A stretch of 60,083 nucleotides of DNA from Alphaproteobacteria bacterium (GTDB lineage Bacteria > Pseudomonadota > Alphaproteobacteria > CAAHEQ01 > UBA3637), in NCBI GenBank assembly GCA_017539265.1, contig JAFYHG010000015.1, positions 1 to 60,083 of the forward strand. Direction: 5' to 3'. The translations under genes were made by a program, and so were the position numbers. The notes below the pieces were generated by a model, which did not search any database, was not told where the DNA came from, and was given only the letters and a program-made list of their open reading frames with translations. Each line of letters begins with the position of its first letter. The first letter of the stretch is position 1. Below, one piece after another: positions 16,268-24,546 of this stretch.

Positions 16268-17254
16268 TCATAACCCCTTTACAAAATAATCGATCGAATT
16301 ACTCACTTCCTTGACATTAAAGCCTAAAAAAGAGAAAGTGTCAAGCATATGTTTTGGTAATTCCGCATAAATTTCCAAATTTCCGGCTTTGGGATGCGGG
16401 ATCCTGATACCTCGAGCATGTAAGTGCAATTTTTTATTGTTTTCTATCCCGACGGCAAAAGACCGTTCCCCTCCATACTTTCCGTCCCCGATAATAGGTG
16501 TATTTAAGGCCTCTGCCGCATGAACGCGCAATTGATGAGTGCGTCCTGTTAAGGGGGATAATTCCAACCAACTGGCTTTTTTACCCAAGGAATCCACCAC
16601 ACGATAGAGTGTTATCGCCTTTTGACCGTTATCAAAATCGATTCGCATTTGTTCCCCGCCTTTGGCACCGGACATTTTAGATAACGGCGCGTCAATTTTA
16701 CCCGCAGACATTTTTGGTTTTCCGACCACAACCGCCCAATAAACTTTATGGGCATCCCGCGACCGAAAGGCTTCGGCTAACTTTGCCGCAGCATTGGCTG
16801 TCCGCCCCAACACCAAAACACCGCTGGTATCTTTATCCAATCGATGAACAAGATGCGGTTTTTCCGCCTTTTCAAAACGTAAAGCATCCAACATCCCGTC
16901 AATGTGCCATTCGGTTTTGGATCCGCCCTGAACAGCTAATCCTGCCGGTTTATTTAAGACAATAACCTCATCATCCTTATAAATCACCAACGATTTCATA
17001 AACTCAATATCCGCCTTGGATAAATCACGCGGCAGATCGGATTTGGGCGAAACGCTTAGAGGCGGCACCCGAATTTCATCGCCTGCAAATAAATGTTGCG
17101 ATGTTTCGGCTTTTTTGCCGTTTACCCGAATATTTTTCCCCCGAAGTAAGCGTTGTAACTGTCCGTTTTTCAGGTCCGGATAGTGACGCATAAACCACCG
17201 ATCCACCCGAATATCATTGTCTTCCGATTTAACTTTTATAAATTGAACTGCCAT
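16268..17254 (-). CDS. RluC/RluD-family 23S rRNA pseudouridine synthase
   Basis: 328 residues: S4 RNA-binding domain (about 18-70, DRWFMRHYPDLKNGQLQRLLRGKNIRVNG) and the RluA-type catalytic domain with the active-site Asp in HRLDKDTSGVLVLGRT, plus GRTHQLRVHAAE and GDGKYGG. It isomerises uridine to pseudouridine in 23S rRNA; the RluC layout is the best fit (SAKGGEQMRID segment), but RluD cannot be excluded. First of the genes after rarA; AGGGG ribosome site. Confidence 0.9.
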   Translation of the reverse strand: MAVQFIKVKSEDNDIRVDRWFMRHYPDLKNGQLQRLLRGKNIRVNGKKAETSQHLFAGDEIRVPPLSVSPKSDLPRDLSKADIEFMKSLVIYKDDEVIVLNKPAGLAVQGGSKTEWHIDGMLDALRFEKAEKPHLVHRLDKDTSGVLVLGRTANAAAKLAEAFRSRDAHKVYWAVVVGKPKMSAGKIDAPLSKMSGAKGGEQMRIDFDNGQKAITLYRVVDSLGKKASWLELSPLTGRTHQLRVHAAEALNTPIIGDGKYGGERSFAVGIENNKKLHLHARGIRIPHPKAGNLEIYAELPKHMLDTFSFLGFNVKEVSNSIDYFVKGL

Positions 17255-17297
17255 CTGAAACCCCTGCCTCTACTTTTCACATACTCCGCCTAAAAAA

Positions 17298-18596
17298 TCA
17301 AGATTTCTTTTGAATTTTTTGGCGAAGTCCTTCCCAATAATCCAACCGTTTTTTAATTTCCCGTTCATATCCCCGTTCATTCGGACGATAAAAAGTCCTA
17401 CGCCCCATCTCATCGGGGAAATAGTTTTGTCCGGAAAAACTGTCCGGCGTATCGGGGTCATATTGGTATCCTTTATTATAGCCTAGCTCTTTCATCATTT
17501 TAGTCGGTGCATTTAAAATATGCATCGGCGGCATTAAAGTTGCCGTTTCTTGCGCCACCGCACGCACGGCATTCCAAGCCACTTCTGCGCTGTTAGATTT
17601 AGGTGCCGTTGCTAAATAAATAACCAATCCCGCCACGGCCAAATCCCCTTCGGGGGATCCCAACCGTTCATAGGTATCCCATGCCGAATGCGCTTGAACC
17701 AAAGCCCCCGGATCGGCCATGCCGACATCTTCACTGGCAAATCGGGTCAAGCGCCGTAAGATATACTTCATATCTTCACCTGCCACCACCATACGCGCCA
17801 GCCAATAAAGGCCCGCATCCGGATCCGATCCGCGCAAGGATTTATGAAGGGCCGAAATCAAATTATAATGCCCTTCCCGATCTTTATCATAATTGGGCAG
17901 ACGCCGTTGTAACAATTGCTCCAAAGAATCCTTATCCAAAATTTCATCCGGGAGGGCATATTGAAATACGCTTTCAATCAAGTTGATAAAGTACCGTCCG
18001 TCCCCATCTGCAAGGGCTTTTAAATAATTTTTACCCACCTCATCCAAGGGAATAGGATGTCCCATAATTTCCTCGGCTTTATTCAAAATTTTGTTAAGGG
18101 CATCATCCGAAAGCCTATTCATAACAAAGACTTTACAGCGACTCAGCAAAGCACCATTAAGTTCAAAAGACGGATTTTCCGTCGTCGCGCCAACCAATAT
18201 AACCGTACCATCCTCTACATATGGCAAAAAGCCGTCTTGTTGCGACCGATTAAAACGATGAATTTCATCAACGAATAATAATGTTCCTTGCCCCATCCGA
18301 CGACGGGTGGTAGCCTCTTGAAAAACCTTACGCAAATCCGCTACCCCCGAAAAAACAGCAGAGAGTGCTTCAAAGTGCAAATTTGTTTCTTGGGCCAAAA
18401 TGCGGGCCACGGTTGTTTTACCGCACCCCGGCGGTCCCCATAGGATGAATGAGGCCATTTTGCCCGACTTAATCATCCGCGCAAGGGGGCCTTTCTCACC
18501 CAACAAATGATCCTGTCCCACCACATCAGAAAGGCTTTGTGGCCGCATCCTGTCGGCCAGGGGCTTATCTGTTAATTTTTCAAATAAAGTACTCAT
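17298..18596 (-). CDS. rarA: Replication-associated recombination protein RarA (MgsA)
   Basis: 432 residues, clamp-loader-like AAA+ ATPase. PLADRMRPQSLSDVVGQDHLLG, Walker A GPPGCGKTT, Walker B FVDEIHRFNRSQQDG, sensor region GATTENPSFELNGALLSRC, and the MgsA C-terminal tetramerisation domain (SLRGSDPDAGLYWLARM, PEGDLAVAGLVIYLATAPKSN). It acts at stalled replication forks. The ATG lies 6 nt after a -10 box and lacks a ribosome site, so a leaderless transcript is likely. Confidence 0.96.
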   Translation of the reverse strand: MSTLFEKLTDKPLADRMRPQSLSDVVGQDHLLGEKGPLARMIKSGKMASFILWGPPGCGKTTVARILAQETNLHFEALSAVFSGVADLRKVFQEATTRRRMGQGTLLFVDEIHRFNRSQQDGFLPYVEDGTVILVGATTENPSFELNGALLSRCKVFVMNRLSDDALNKILNKAEEIMGHPIPLDEVGKNYLKALADGDGRYFINLIESVFQYALPDEILDKDSLEQLLQRRLPNYDKDREGHYNLISALHKSLRGSDPDAGLYWLARMVVAGEDMKYILRRLTRFASEDVGMADPGALVQAHSAWDTYERLGSPEGDLAVAGLVIYLATAPKSNSAEVAWNAVRAVAQETATLMPPMHILNAPTKMMKELGYNKGYQYDPDTPDSFSGQNYFPDEMGRRTFYRPNERGYEREIKKRLDYWEGLRQKIQKKS

Positions 18597-18602
18597 GGAG
18601 TA

Positions 18603-18631
18603 AAGATAGCATATTTTTCCCCAAACTGCAA
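18603..18631 (-). promoter_or_regulatory. Putative rarA promoter, leaderless
   Basis: On the minus strand: TTGCAG, 17-nt spacer, TATCTT, then 6 nt to the ATG of rarA. Confidence 0.5.
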
Positions 18632-18680
18632 ATAAAAAGAATTGGAAAGAATGCTAATCACCTACTCAATATCCACATCA

Positions 18681-18705
18681 AAAAAACACCGCCCAACCGG
18701 GCGGT
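18681..18705 (-). terminator. Terminator after the pilin gene
   Basis: A 7-bp stem (accgccc/gggcggt) with a 4-nt loop. In the minus direction it is followed by G then six T residues; a T-rich run also follows on the plus strand, so it may act both ways. Confidence 0.8.
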
Positions 18706-18736
18706 ATTTTTTTCATATACGATAAAAATTTAACAT

Positions 18737-19528
18737 TTAATGCTCGCAATAAAAATACTTTTTGCCCGTTCCGGGATTGGTATATTCGACCGCGATCCGC
18801 CCATCACCAACAGCAAGTTCTGCAGCATAGATAGTATCACAGACATCTTGTGCTTCTGCCTGGGTTCGGGCACAACCTTGTTGTGGTTCTCCAAAGTAGG
18901 GGGCTTCTACCAAAATATATCCGTTTTCACAGCTACCTTTTTCCCATTCATCATAATCAACAGTCGGCCCTGTACTTGAGGCCACTGATCCGCCACCTGT
19001 GGAACTGCTGGCGCTACTGCTGACCTTATCACCCGCAGCCCCCAACATGTCTAAATTATACATTAAATAAAGGTTATTTTTCCCTTCATTACATTCACCG
19101 GGCTTTAAATCCTTCTGATACACCGCCGGTTCTTCAGATTCCATGGTAATCGCACGTAATGTTGTACTTTTCCCGACTGCTCGAATCAGGTTTTCGCACA
19201 CCGGCTTTTCAACCCCTCGAATAGTCAAGGCAAACTGTTGAGTGAAATCTATAGCTTTACTATCGAATGTCCCACCCGGCACCTCATCAAAGTCTGCAAA
19301 TTCGGATAAATCCGCATCATTAATCGCCTTTCCCGCATTTAGTGTAGTTACAACCGTATAGGCCCGCTTGGTTGCACCATCCAAAATTTCATTGGCACGA
19401 TATTTATTCATACCATAAATATAACCAAAAATACCCCCAACCGTCAACACACCGATAATGGCCAACACCCCTAGCATTTCAACCATTGACCGACCGCTTT
19501 CGCCATTATTTAAAGCTCTTAATTTCAT
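18737..19528 (-). CDS. Type IV pilin-like protein with large C-terminal domain
   Basis: 263 residues. The N-terminus shows a class III signal: short basic leader ending G12, then RSMVEMLGVLAIIGVLTVGG with Glu at +5, followed by the hydrophobic helix. Prepilin peptidase would cut after G12. The globular part contains several Cys residues (around 110, 145, 200, 210-260), a Ser/Gly-rich linker (SSSASSSTGGGS) and an acidic C-terminal subdomain ending FYCEH. The +1 Arg is unlike the Phe of classical pilins. No pilus assembly genes are in the window, so the machinery must lie elsewhere. It could be a minor pilin or adhesin. Confidence 0.85.
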   Translation of the reverse strand: MKLRALNNGESGRSMVEMLGVLAIIGVLTVGGIFGYIYGMNKYRANEILDGATKRAYTVVTTLNAGKAINDADLSEFADFDEVPGGTFDSKAIDFTQQFALTIRGVEKPVCENLIRAVGKSTTLRAITMESEEPAVYQKDLKPGECNEGKNNLYLMYNLDMLGAAGDKVSSSASSSTGGGSVASSTGPTVDYDEWEKGSCENGYILVEAPYFGEPQQGCARTQAEAQDVCDTIYAAELAVGDGRIAVEYTNPGTGKKYFYCEH

Positions 19529-19580
19529 TTTTTACTCCCTATATTACTCCACCTAATACATATTTCCTTATCACAAAAAG

Positions 19581-19594
19581 GACAGAACTGTCAA
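19581..19594 (-). promoter_or_regulatory. Pilin -35 region embedded in a palindrome
   Basis: A perfect 12-bp palindrome (gacagaactgtc with 2-nt centre) at 19581-19592 overlaps TTGACA on the minus strand (19594-19589). A -10 is unclear (TAAGGA with 18-nt spacing is weak). The palindrome looks like an operator for a dimeric regulator. Confidence 0.4.
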
Positions 19595-19621
19595 GAAAAA
19601 TTTATTAAAATTTCAAATACC

Positions 19622-20239
19622 TTAAATCTTTCCGTCAATTTCGGAAAAATTTTGTATCAAAGAAAGCTTTCTTTGAACACTCGCACTTTGAAGGGTGCGC
19701 CTTAAAGCCAAGCGTGCCAACGGGTGATACTTTGCGTTCTCCTGTAAGGATGATAAAGCCATCAAAGACGTCATATCAATTTCGGCTTCCGATAGATTTT
19801 GGCATTTTTCAATAATATAGTTTTGTATGGTTTCAGGAATTCGGGCATCCCCGGTTGCATAAAAAAGTCCCCATAATGTATCTAAATTTTCGGGTGTTTT
19901 GATCTGACGCATATTCAGGTATGGTTTCAATCTATACCCGGCATCCGCCATATTTTTATTAACACGTTCGGTTAATTTTTTCATAGAGACAGAAAGGGGC
20001 ATTTGCCTGAATTGACCGATAAGAGTACGTCGCTTTGTCATCAATCCCCCGACAAACCCCGAAATTAAGGGAATACTTGCCGGATTTTTGTCCAAAAAAT
20101 TCTGATCGGATAAAGATTGCAACATTGTTTTTGCTTCATACAAATCCGGATGTAGATAGTATTGCTCAATATCCGAAGTAGAAAAAGCCCACACCGGCAG
20201 GGAAAACAACACAAATATCGCTAAAATAACTTGACGCAT
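19622..20239 (-). CDS. Exported hypothetical protein
   Basis: 205 residues with a signal peptide (MRQVILAIFVLFSLPVWA, cut after WAFS or AFA-like site). The mature protein is helical and soluble (LHPDLYEAKTMLQSLSDQNF, SLMALSSLQENAKYHPLARLALRRTLQ); the repeated helices suggest a HEAT/TPR-like fold. No family recognised. AGGAG ribosome site 8 nt upstream. Transcribed divergently from the next gene and in the same direction as the pilin, but with about 90 nt between. Confidence 0.7.
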   Translation of the reverse strand: MRQVILAIFVLFSLPVWAFSTSDIEQYYLHPDLYEAKTMLQSLSDQNFLDKNPASIPLISGFVGGLMTKRRTLIGQFRQMPLSVSMKKLTERVNKNMADAGYRLKPYLNMRQIKTPENLDTLWGLFYATGDARIPETIQNYIIEKCQNLSEAEIDMTSLMALSSLQENAKYHPLARLALRRTLQSASVQRKLSLIQNFSEIDGKI

Positions 20240-20312
20240 ATAAATCTCCTTTCATAAACCACTTTTGTGGCATACCACAGAATGTACAAAATGTAAAGCA
20301 TAATTTTAAAAC

Positions 20313-20340
20313 TTGCTTTTTTCCCGAATTATGATAAAAT
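20313..20340 (+). promoter_or_regulatory. Putative promoter of the 20359 gene
   Basis: TTGCTT, 16-nt spacer, TAAAAT, 18 nt before the ATG. Confidence 0.45.
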
Positions 20341-20358
20341 AACACATGGAGGATAGAA

Positions 20359-21435
20359 ATGTCGTCTTGGGAAAAAACTCTTTTAAATGCTTCCTTATCA
20401 TCCCTGTTAGTAACGGGGTGTGCGTATAACCGCGCCTGTCAAACCTTCCATGCCCGAACGGTTTCGTTGGAAGAAGTATCCCGATATTACTCATTTATCC
20501 GTCCCAAATCCAAAACCGGCGTGCAACGTTATAAATCAGACCTAAGCTTCGTTATGGAATGTGCTAGAAAAGAAAAAAAGAAATTTTTCTTATTTGATGG
20601 AACAACTTATCCGACGGATGAAACGGCTTTTGGACAATTGGATGCCTTAATTAAGGCTCGCAAAGCAGGGAAAAGCAAATATACCTTTAACGGCGAAGAA
20701 AAAGCGGCTTGCTCATACTATACATCCATGGAACAAATGGAAATTTTCGGGAATTTATGGGAGGAAGTGCGCTCACCCCAATCAGAAGAAACAAAAATGA
20801 TGTTAAGAGAATATACAAATCGGATGTTCACTCGCAAAGACTTCTCTCACTTCGTTCTAAACAGATTGTACCAGTTGTGTCGAGTCAGCGGCTATCCCGA
20901 AATTCAAGATGTCAGAAAAGATCATTCGATAATCGGAAGTGTTATTGCAGGTGCCAAGGGTAAACCTATTTCATATTATTTACCGACCTTTGTCGGACAA
21001 CCGACAATTAATCTTGCCCCGGATACAAATGGCGTTGTTTATGATGACATCGTATGCGAATTACCCCATGCATTCAGGAATAATAATAATGTATTCGGGG
21101 AAATAGCTCACTTCCTGGCCGACGGCATTAAAGATCTTATTACTCTCAATAGTCCGGGCTTCGGGGTAACCGCCCAAAAGAAAAATTATAAAAACCCCAT
21201 GCGCATGGAATATGATGCCCATAAAATTATCGAACCTCTTATTAAGAAATATCTGTTTTCACCGCAAATGTCTTTAACAGATTTTTACCATGAAATTGAA
21301 AAAGCGCGAGCTCAATCGGGGAATACATATCTGTTAACCCCGTCGGCAAAAAGAGCCTTAAAAGAAAAACCGACGGAAAAAGGCAGTATTATGGCCCCTA
21401 TTTTCGGATACGACAGAAAAATTCCGGAAAAATAA
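20359..21435 (+). CDS. Hypothetical, possible lipoprotein with degenerate zincin-like motif
   Basis: 358 residues; GGAGG site before the ATG. The N-terminus has a hydrophobic stretch ending VTGC (Cys at 21), a possible lipobox. The central region GVVYDDIVCELPHAFRNNNN resembles the HELxH helix of some metalloproteases, but the first His is Cys (CELPH). Other His/Glu residues follow (FGEIAHFLAD, YDAHKIIEP). I do not recognise the family. If zinc is bound, Cys would replace a His ligand; an inactive relative is equally possible. Convergent with the MBL hydrolase gene, 2 nt between. Confidence 0.6.
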   Translation: MSSWEKTLLNASLSSLLVTGCAYNRACQTFHARTVSLEEVSRYYSFIRPKSKTGVQRYKSDLSFVMECARKEKKKFFLFDGTTYPTDETAFGQLDALIKARKAGKSKYTFNGEEKAACSYYTSMEQMEIFGNLWEEVRSPQSEETKMMLREYTNRMFTRKDFSHFVLNRLYQLCRVSGYPEIQDVRKDHSIIGSVIAGAKGKPISYYLPTFVGQPTINLAPDTNGVVYDDIVCELPHAFRNNNNVFGEIAHFLADGIKDLITLNSPGFGVTAQKKNYKNPMRMEYDAHKIIEPLIKKYLFSPQMSLTDFYHEIEKARAQSGNTYLLTPSAKRALKEKPTEKGSIMAPIFGYDRKIPEK

Positions 21436-21437
21436 AA

Positions 21438-22196
21438 TCAGACCTCTATTTCCATTAAATCATAGGCCGGTCGAATGTGCGGCGGCAATGTGGCACACAA
21501 TTTATCATAATCCATTCGGGATCCCATATGTGTCAGATACACCCGTTCGGGGCGAATACGATCTATCCATTCCAAAGCCGTATCCAAATTGATATGCTTA
21601 TCATTTTTAATTGGCGTCACAACCCCTAATATCCAAACCTTAATCCCTTTAAGGGCTTCAAACCCTTTTTCTTCCATCGAAATCACATCTGTTGAATACG
21701 CCACATTCCCGATGCGATACCCCATTGAATCACTTTCCCCATGTTTTTGGGGAATGGGTAAAATCTCCAAATTTTCAATTTGAAATTTTTGATAAGGTTT
21801 AACAATATGCAAATCAAAAATGGATTTTTGATGAGCATTCGGCTGAAAAAGATACTCAAGCATATTTTTAAAATGCGGAACAGCTGTTTTAGCCATATAG
21901 ACGGGTAAATCACCGGTTTTCTCACTGATATCGGCGCGCAAATCATCTGCTCCGCCCATATGGTCATAATGCTCATGCGTGTAAAGAACAGCTTTCAAAT
22001 CCGGATTTCCCGCCGAAAGAAGTTGCAGGCGCACCTCCGGCCCCGAATCGATCAGGATATTCGTTCCCTGCTCACGAATAAGCAAAGAACTGCGCAAACG
22101 AAAATTTTTAGGATTAGACGGTTCACAATCCCCATATCCGCGACTGAGAGACGGAACACCATAAGAAGGACCGCAACCTAAAATTTTAATTTGCAT
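21438..22196 (-). CDS. PhnP-like MBL-fold metal-dependent hydrolase
   Basis: 252 residues with the metallo-beta-lactamase fold. GCGPSYGVPSLS at the N-terminus, metal motif THEHYDHMGGADDLR, ILPIPQKHGESDSMGYRIG, YSTDVISM and LTHMGSRMDYD. This subgroup is related to PhnP (cyclic ribose phosphate phosphodiesterase); the substrate in this operon is unknown. Its place after tatD is conserved in alphaproteobacteria. Overlaps tatD by 11 nt. Confidence 0.9.
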   Translation of the reverse strand: MQIKILGCGPSYGVPSLSRGYGDCEPSNPKNFRLRSSLLIREQGTNILIDSGPEVRLQLLSAGNPDLKAVLYTHEHYDHMGGADDLRADISEKTGDLPVYMAKTAVPHFKNMLEYLFQPNAHQKSIFDLHIVKPYQKFQIENLEILPIPQKHGESDSMGYRIGNVAYSTDVISMEEKGFEALKGIKVWILGVVTPIKNDKHINLDTALEWIDRIRPERVYLTHMGSRMDYDKLCATLPPHIRPAYDLMEIEV

Positions 22197-22971
22197 CTGA
22201 TACCTCCGAAATTTGGAACAGTTGATAATAATTTTGCGTTGTTATCCGCTCAATTTCAAGAACGGGCAAGGACTTAATTTCGGCTAATTTCTCTGCCGTT
22301 TTAACAACAAAAGCAGGTTCATTTTCCTTTCCCCGATACGGCACCGGTGCCAAATACGGGGAATCTGTTTCGATCAAAAGTCTGTCCAAGGGAACATCTT
22401 GAAAAACAGCGCGCAATTCATCGGCGGATTTAAAAGTAATGACGCCCGATGCCGATAGGTATAGCCCCATTCGTAGAGCCAAATCGGCCAACCTCTTTGA
22501 CCCCGTAAAACAATGAAGGACCGCCCCATATTTTAAAAGCCCCGTCCGATCTGCCGACTCCAAAATGGAAAGGGTATCTTCTTCGGCATCACGGGTATGG
22601 ATAATCACGGGTTTTTGAAGTGTATGAGCCAGTTCAATCTGGGCCTCAAAGGCATGACATTGTTCTTTTTTTGTATCGGGGGCATAGTGGTAATCCAAAC
22701 CGCATTCCCCCACTGCCACCACACGATTATTTTGTTGAAAAATTTGGTTCAGAGCCGGATAAATTTTATCCCAACTTACTGCGTATTCGGGGTGCAATCC
22801 TATTGCCCCATCAATTTGCGGATATTGTTTCAAAAGGCTTACCAAAACGGGATAATCTTTGGGCTCACAAGCAACCGATAGCATCCGATGAACTCCTACC
22901 GCTTCTGCCCGCGATAAAAGCCCCTTTAAATCCCCCTCTTCAAAACCAATATGGCAATGGCTGTCGATCAT
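22186..22971 (-). CDS. tatD: TatD-family metal-dependent DNase
   Basis: 261 residues, TIM barrel. MIDSHCHIGFE (metal-binding His pair), GECGLDYHYAPD, VIIHTRDAEED, VLHCFTGS, IETDSPYLAPVPYRGKENEPAFV are the family's metal sites in order. TatD enzymes are 3'-5' exonucleases or deoxyribonucleases used in DNA repair and quality control. The ATG overlaps the holB stop by 4 nt; in many alphaproteobacteria metG lies between these two genes and here it is absent. Confidence 0.93.
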   Translation of the reverse strand: MIDSHCHIGFEEGDLKGLLSRAEAVGVHRMLSVACEPKDYPVLVSLLKQYPQIDGAIGLHPEYAVSWDKIYPALNQIFQQNNRVVAVGECGLDYHYAPDTKKEQCHAFEAQIELAHTLQKPVIIHTRDAEEDTLSILESADRTGLLKYGAVLHCFTGSKRLADLALRMGLYLSASGVITFKSADELRAVFQDVPLDRLLIETDSPYLAPVPYRGKENEPAFVVKTAEKLAEIKSLPVLEIERITTQNYYQLFQISEVSDAN

Positions 22972-23912
22972 GATAGGGCCTCGGAAACCTTAAAAATAAT
23001 GCTCTGCAGAACTTCTTTTTTATCCAAATAAATCCGATCAATATCCCGAAACAGCCCTTCGGCCTCCTGATATAAATCCATATAATCTTCCGCCATAAAA
23101 GGCGATACGGCCACGGCCGAACGGGCTTCTTGATAAATTCGGCTTAAGATAAATTTTTTCGCTAAATAGAAACTTTCATCATTTTCGGTCACACCGGCCA
23201 CAAAAGATTTAACGGCTTCAACAGATACAGCCGGTTGCAACAAAGATACTAATTCTTGATACAGATTAACCCCATCATTATCACAAATCATTTGTGCCAG
23301 CCCCATTGATCCTTCGGATAAAGCCACAATGGTTTCAACGGATCCTAAACCGGGATAAAGTTCCTTTATTTTATCGCTTAGTTCCCGCTCTGATAGCGGT
23401 TTTAACCTGATTTTCCGACACCGTGATTTGATGGTCGGCAAAATACGCCCCATATTACGACACAAAAGGAAAATAATACTGCGTTCCGATGGTTCCTCCA
23501 ATGCTTTCAACAACGCATTAGCCGCATTTTCGTTCATTTTATCTGCAGGACTTATAATCAAAATCCGCCATTTATCCGGTGCCGTTTTTAAACTTAAAAA
23601 TTGAATACCGGTCCGAATATCATCAACGGTAATTTCCTGTTTATGCGCAAAATCAGCAGCCTCATCAATTGCTTTACCGGCCAAGATATTTTTTTGAATT
23701 TCTTTTTTGGCTTCCTCGGTCAAACCGCATTCGATCCACTTTAAATCAGGATGAAACGCGGCAATATCTTTTAAATCCTGTTTTAGCAAATAGGAACAAA
23801 CTTCTTGAATAAATTGTTTTTGTTCGGTTTCAAAACCGCCGGTGATAAGCCATGATCCACCGATTTTACCCGCTTCTATCGATTTTTGAATTTGCTCAAA
23901 CGGCGTTTCCAT
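22968..23912 (-). CDS. holB: DNA polymerase III subunit delta'
   Basis: 314 residues. Clamp-loader fold without a functional P-loop (WLITGGFETEQKQFIQ), as expected for delta'. The characteristic stretch is AANALLKALEEPSERSIIFLLCR followed by LPTIKSRCRKIRLKPLSE. No zinc-binding Cys module is seen. Overlaps tmk by 17 nt and tatD by 4 nt. Confidence 0.92.
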   Translation of the reverse strand: METPFEQIQKSIEAGKIGGSWLITGGFETEQKQFIQEVCSYLLKQDLKDIAAFHPDLKWIECGLTEEAKKEIQKNILAGKAIDEAADFAHKQEITVDDIRTGIQFLSLKTAPDKWRILIISPADKMNENAANALLKALEEPSERSIIFLLCRNMGRILPTIKSRCRKIRLKPLSERELSDKIKELYPGLGSVETIVALSEGSMGLAQMICDNDGVNLYQELVSLLQPAVSVEAVKSFVAGVTENDESFYLAKKFILSRIYQEARSAVAVSPFMAEDYMDLYQEAEGLFRDIDRIYLDKKEVLQSIIFKVSEALS

Positions 23913-24546
23913 TTTGAACCTTTTTCATAACTAAATCAAGTATCTGCTGATGAATATCATCAATGGATCCGGTGGCGTCAATAACGGCATACCGCGGATT
24001 TTCCCGCGCCAAATTCAAAAAGCCTTGCCGCAAATTTTTATGGAAAGAAATATCCATCGATTCAAATCGTTTTTCCGTATTACCTGCCCGATCACAACTG
24101 CGTTTCAAACCGATAACGGGATCGATATCAAGGACAATCGTCAGATCCGGATAAAAATCCCCCGCAATTAAGTGATACACCGAATTAATGGCATCAATAA
24201 CTTCTTGTTTTTTGCCATAGCCATAGCCTTGATAGGCCAACGTACTATCCAAAAAACGGTCGCAAATAACCACTTTTCCTTCATTCATCGCCGGCAAAAT
24301 ACGTGCCATCAGGTGATTGCGGCGGGCCGCCATAAACAATAGCATCTCGGTTAACGAATCCCATCGCCCCTTATCCCCGTTCACAAGTAAATTGCGTATT
24401 TCCTCGGCCCCCGGACTTCCCCCAGGCTCCCGCGTCAACAGGGTAGATATTCCACGATTTTCCAAGGCGGCCGCCAACATCTTACATTGGGTTGACTTCC
24501 CTGTGCCTTCTCCGCCTTCAAAAGTGATAAAAAAGCCTTTTGTCAT
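23896..24546 (-). CDS. tmk: Thymidylate kinase
   Basis: 216 residues. P-loop FEGGEGTGKSTQ, LTREPGGSPGAEEIR, the CDRFLDSTLAYQGYG motif and the lid region IGLKRSCDRAGNTEKRFE. It makes dTDP from dTMP. Overlaps dacA by 4 nt. Confidence 0.97.
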   Translation of the reverse strand: MTKGFFITFEGGEGTGKSTQCKMLAAALENRGISTLLTREPGGSPGAEEIRNLLVNGDKGRWDSLTEMLLFMAARRNHLMARILPAMNEGKVVICDRFLDSTLAYQGYGYGKKQEVIDAINSVYHLIAGDFYPDLTIVLDIDPVIGLKRSCDRAGNTEKRFESMDISFHKNLRQGFLNLARENPRYAVIDATGSIDDIHQQILDLVMKKVQNGNAV

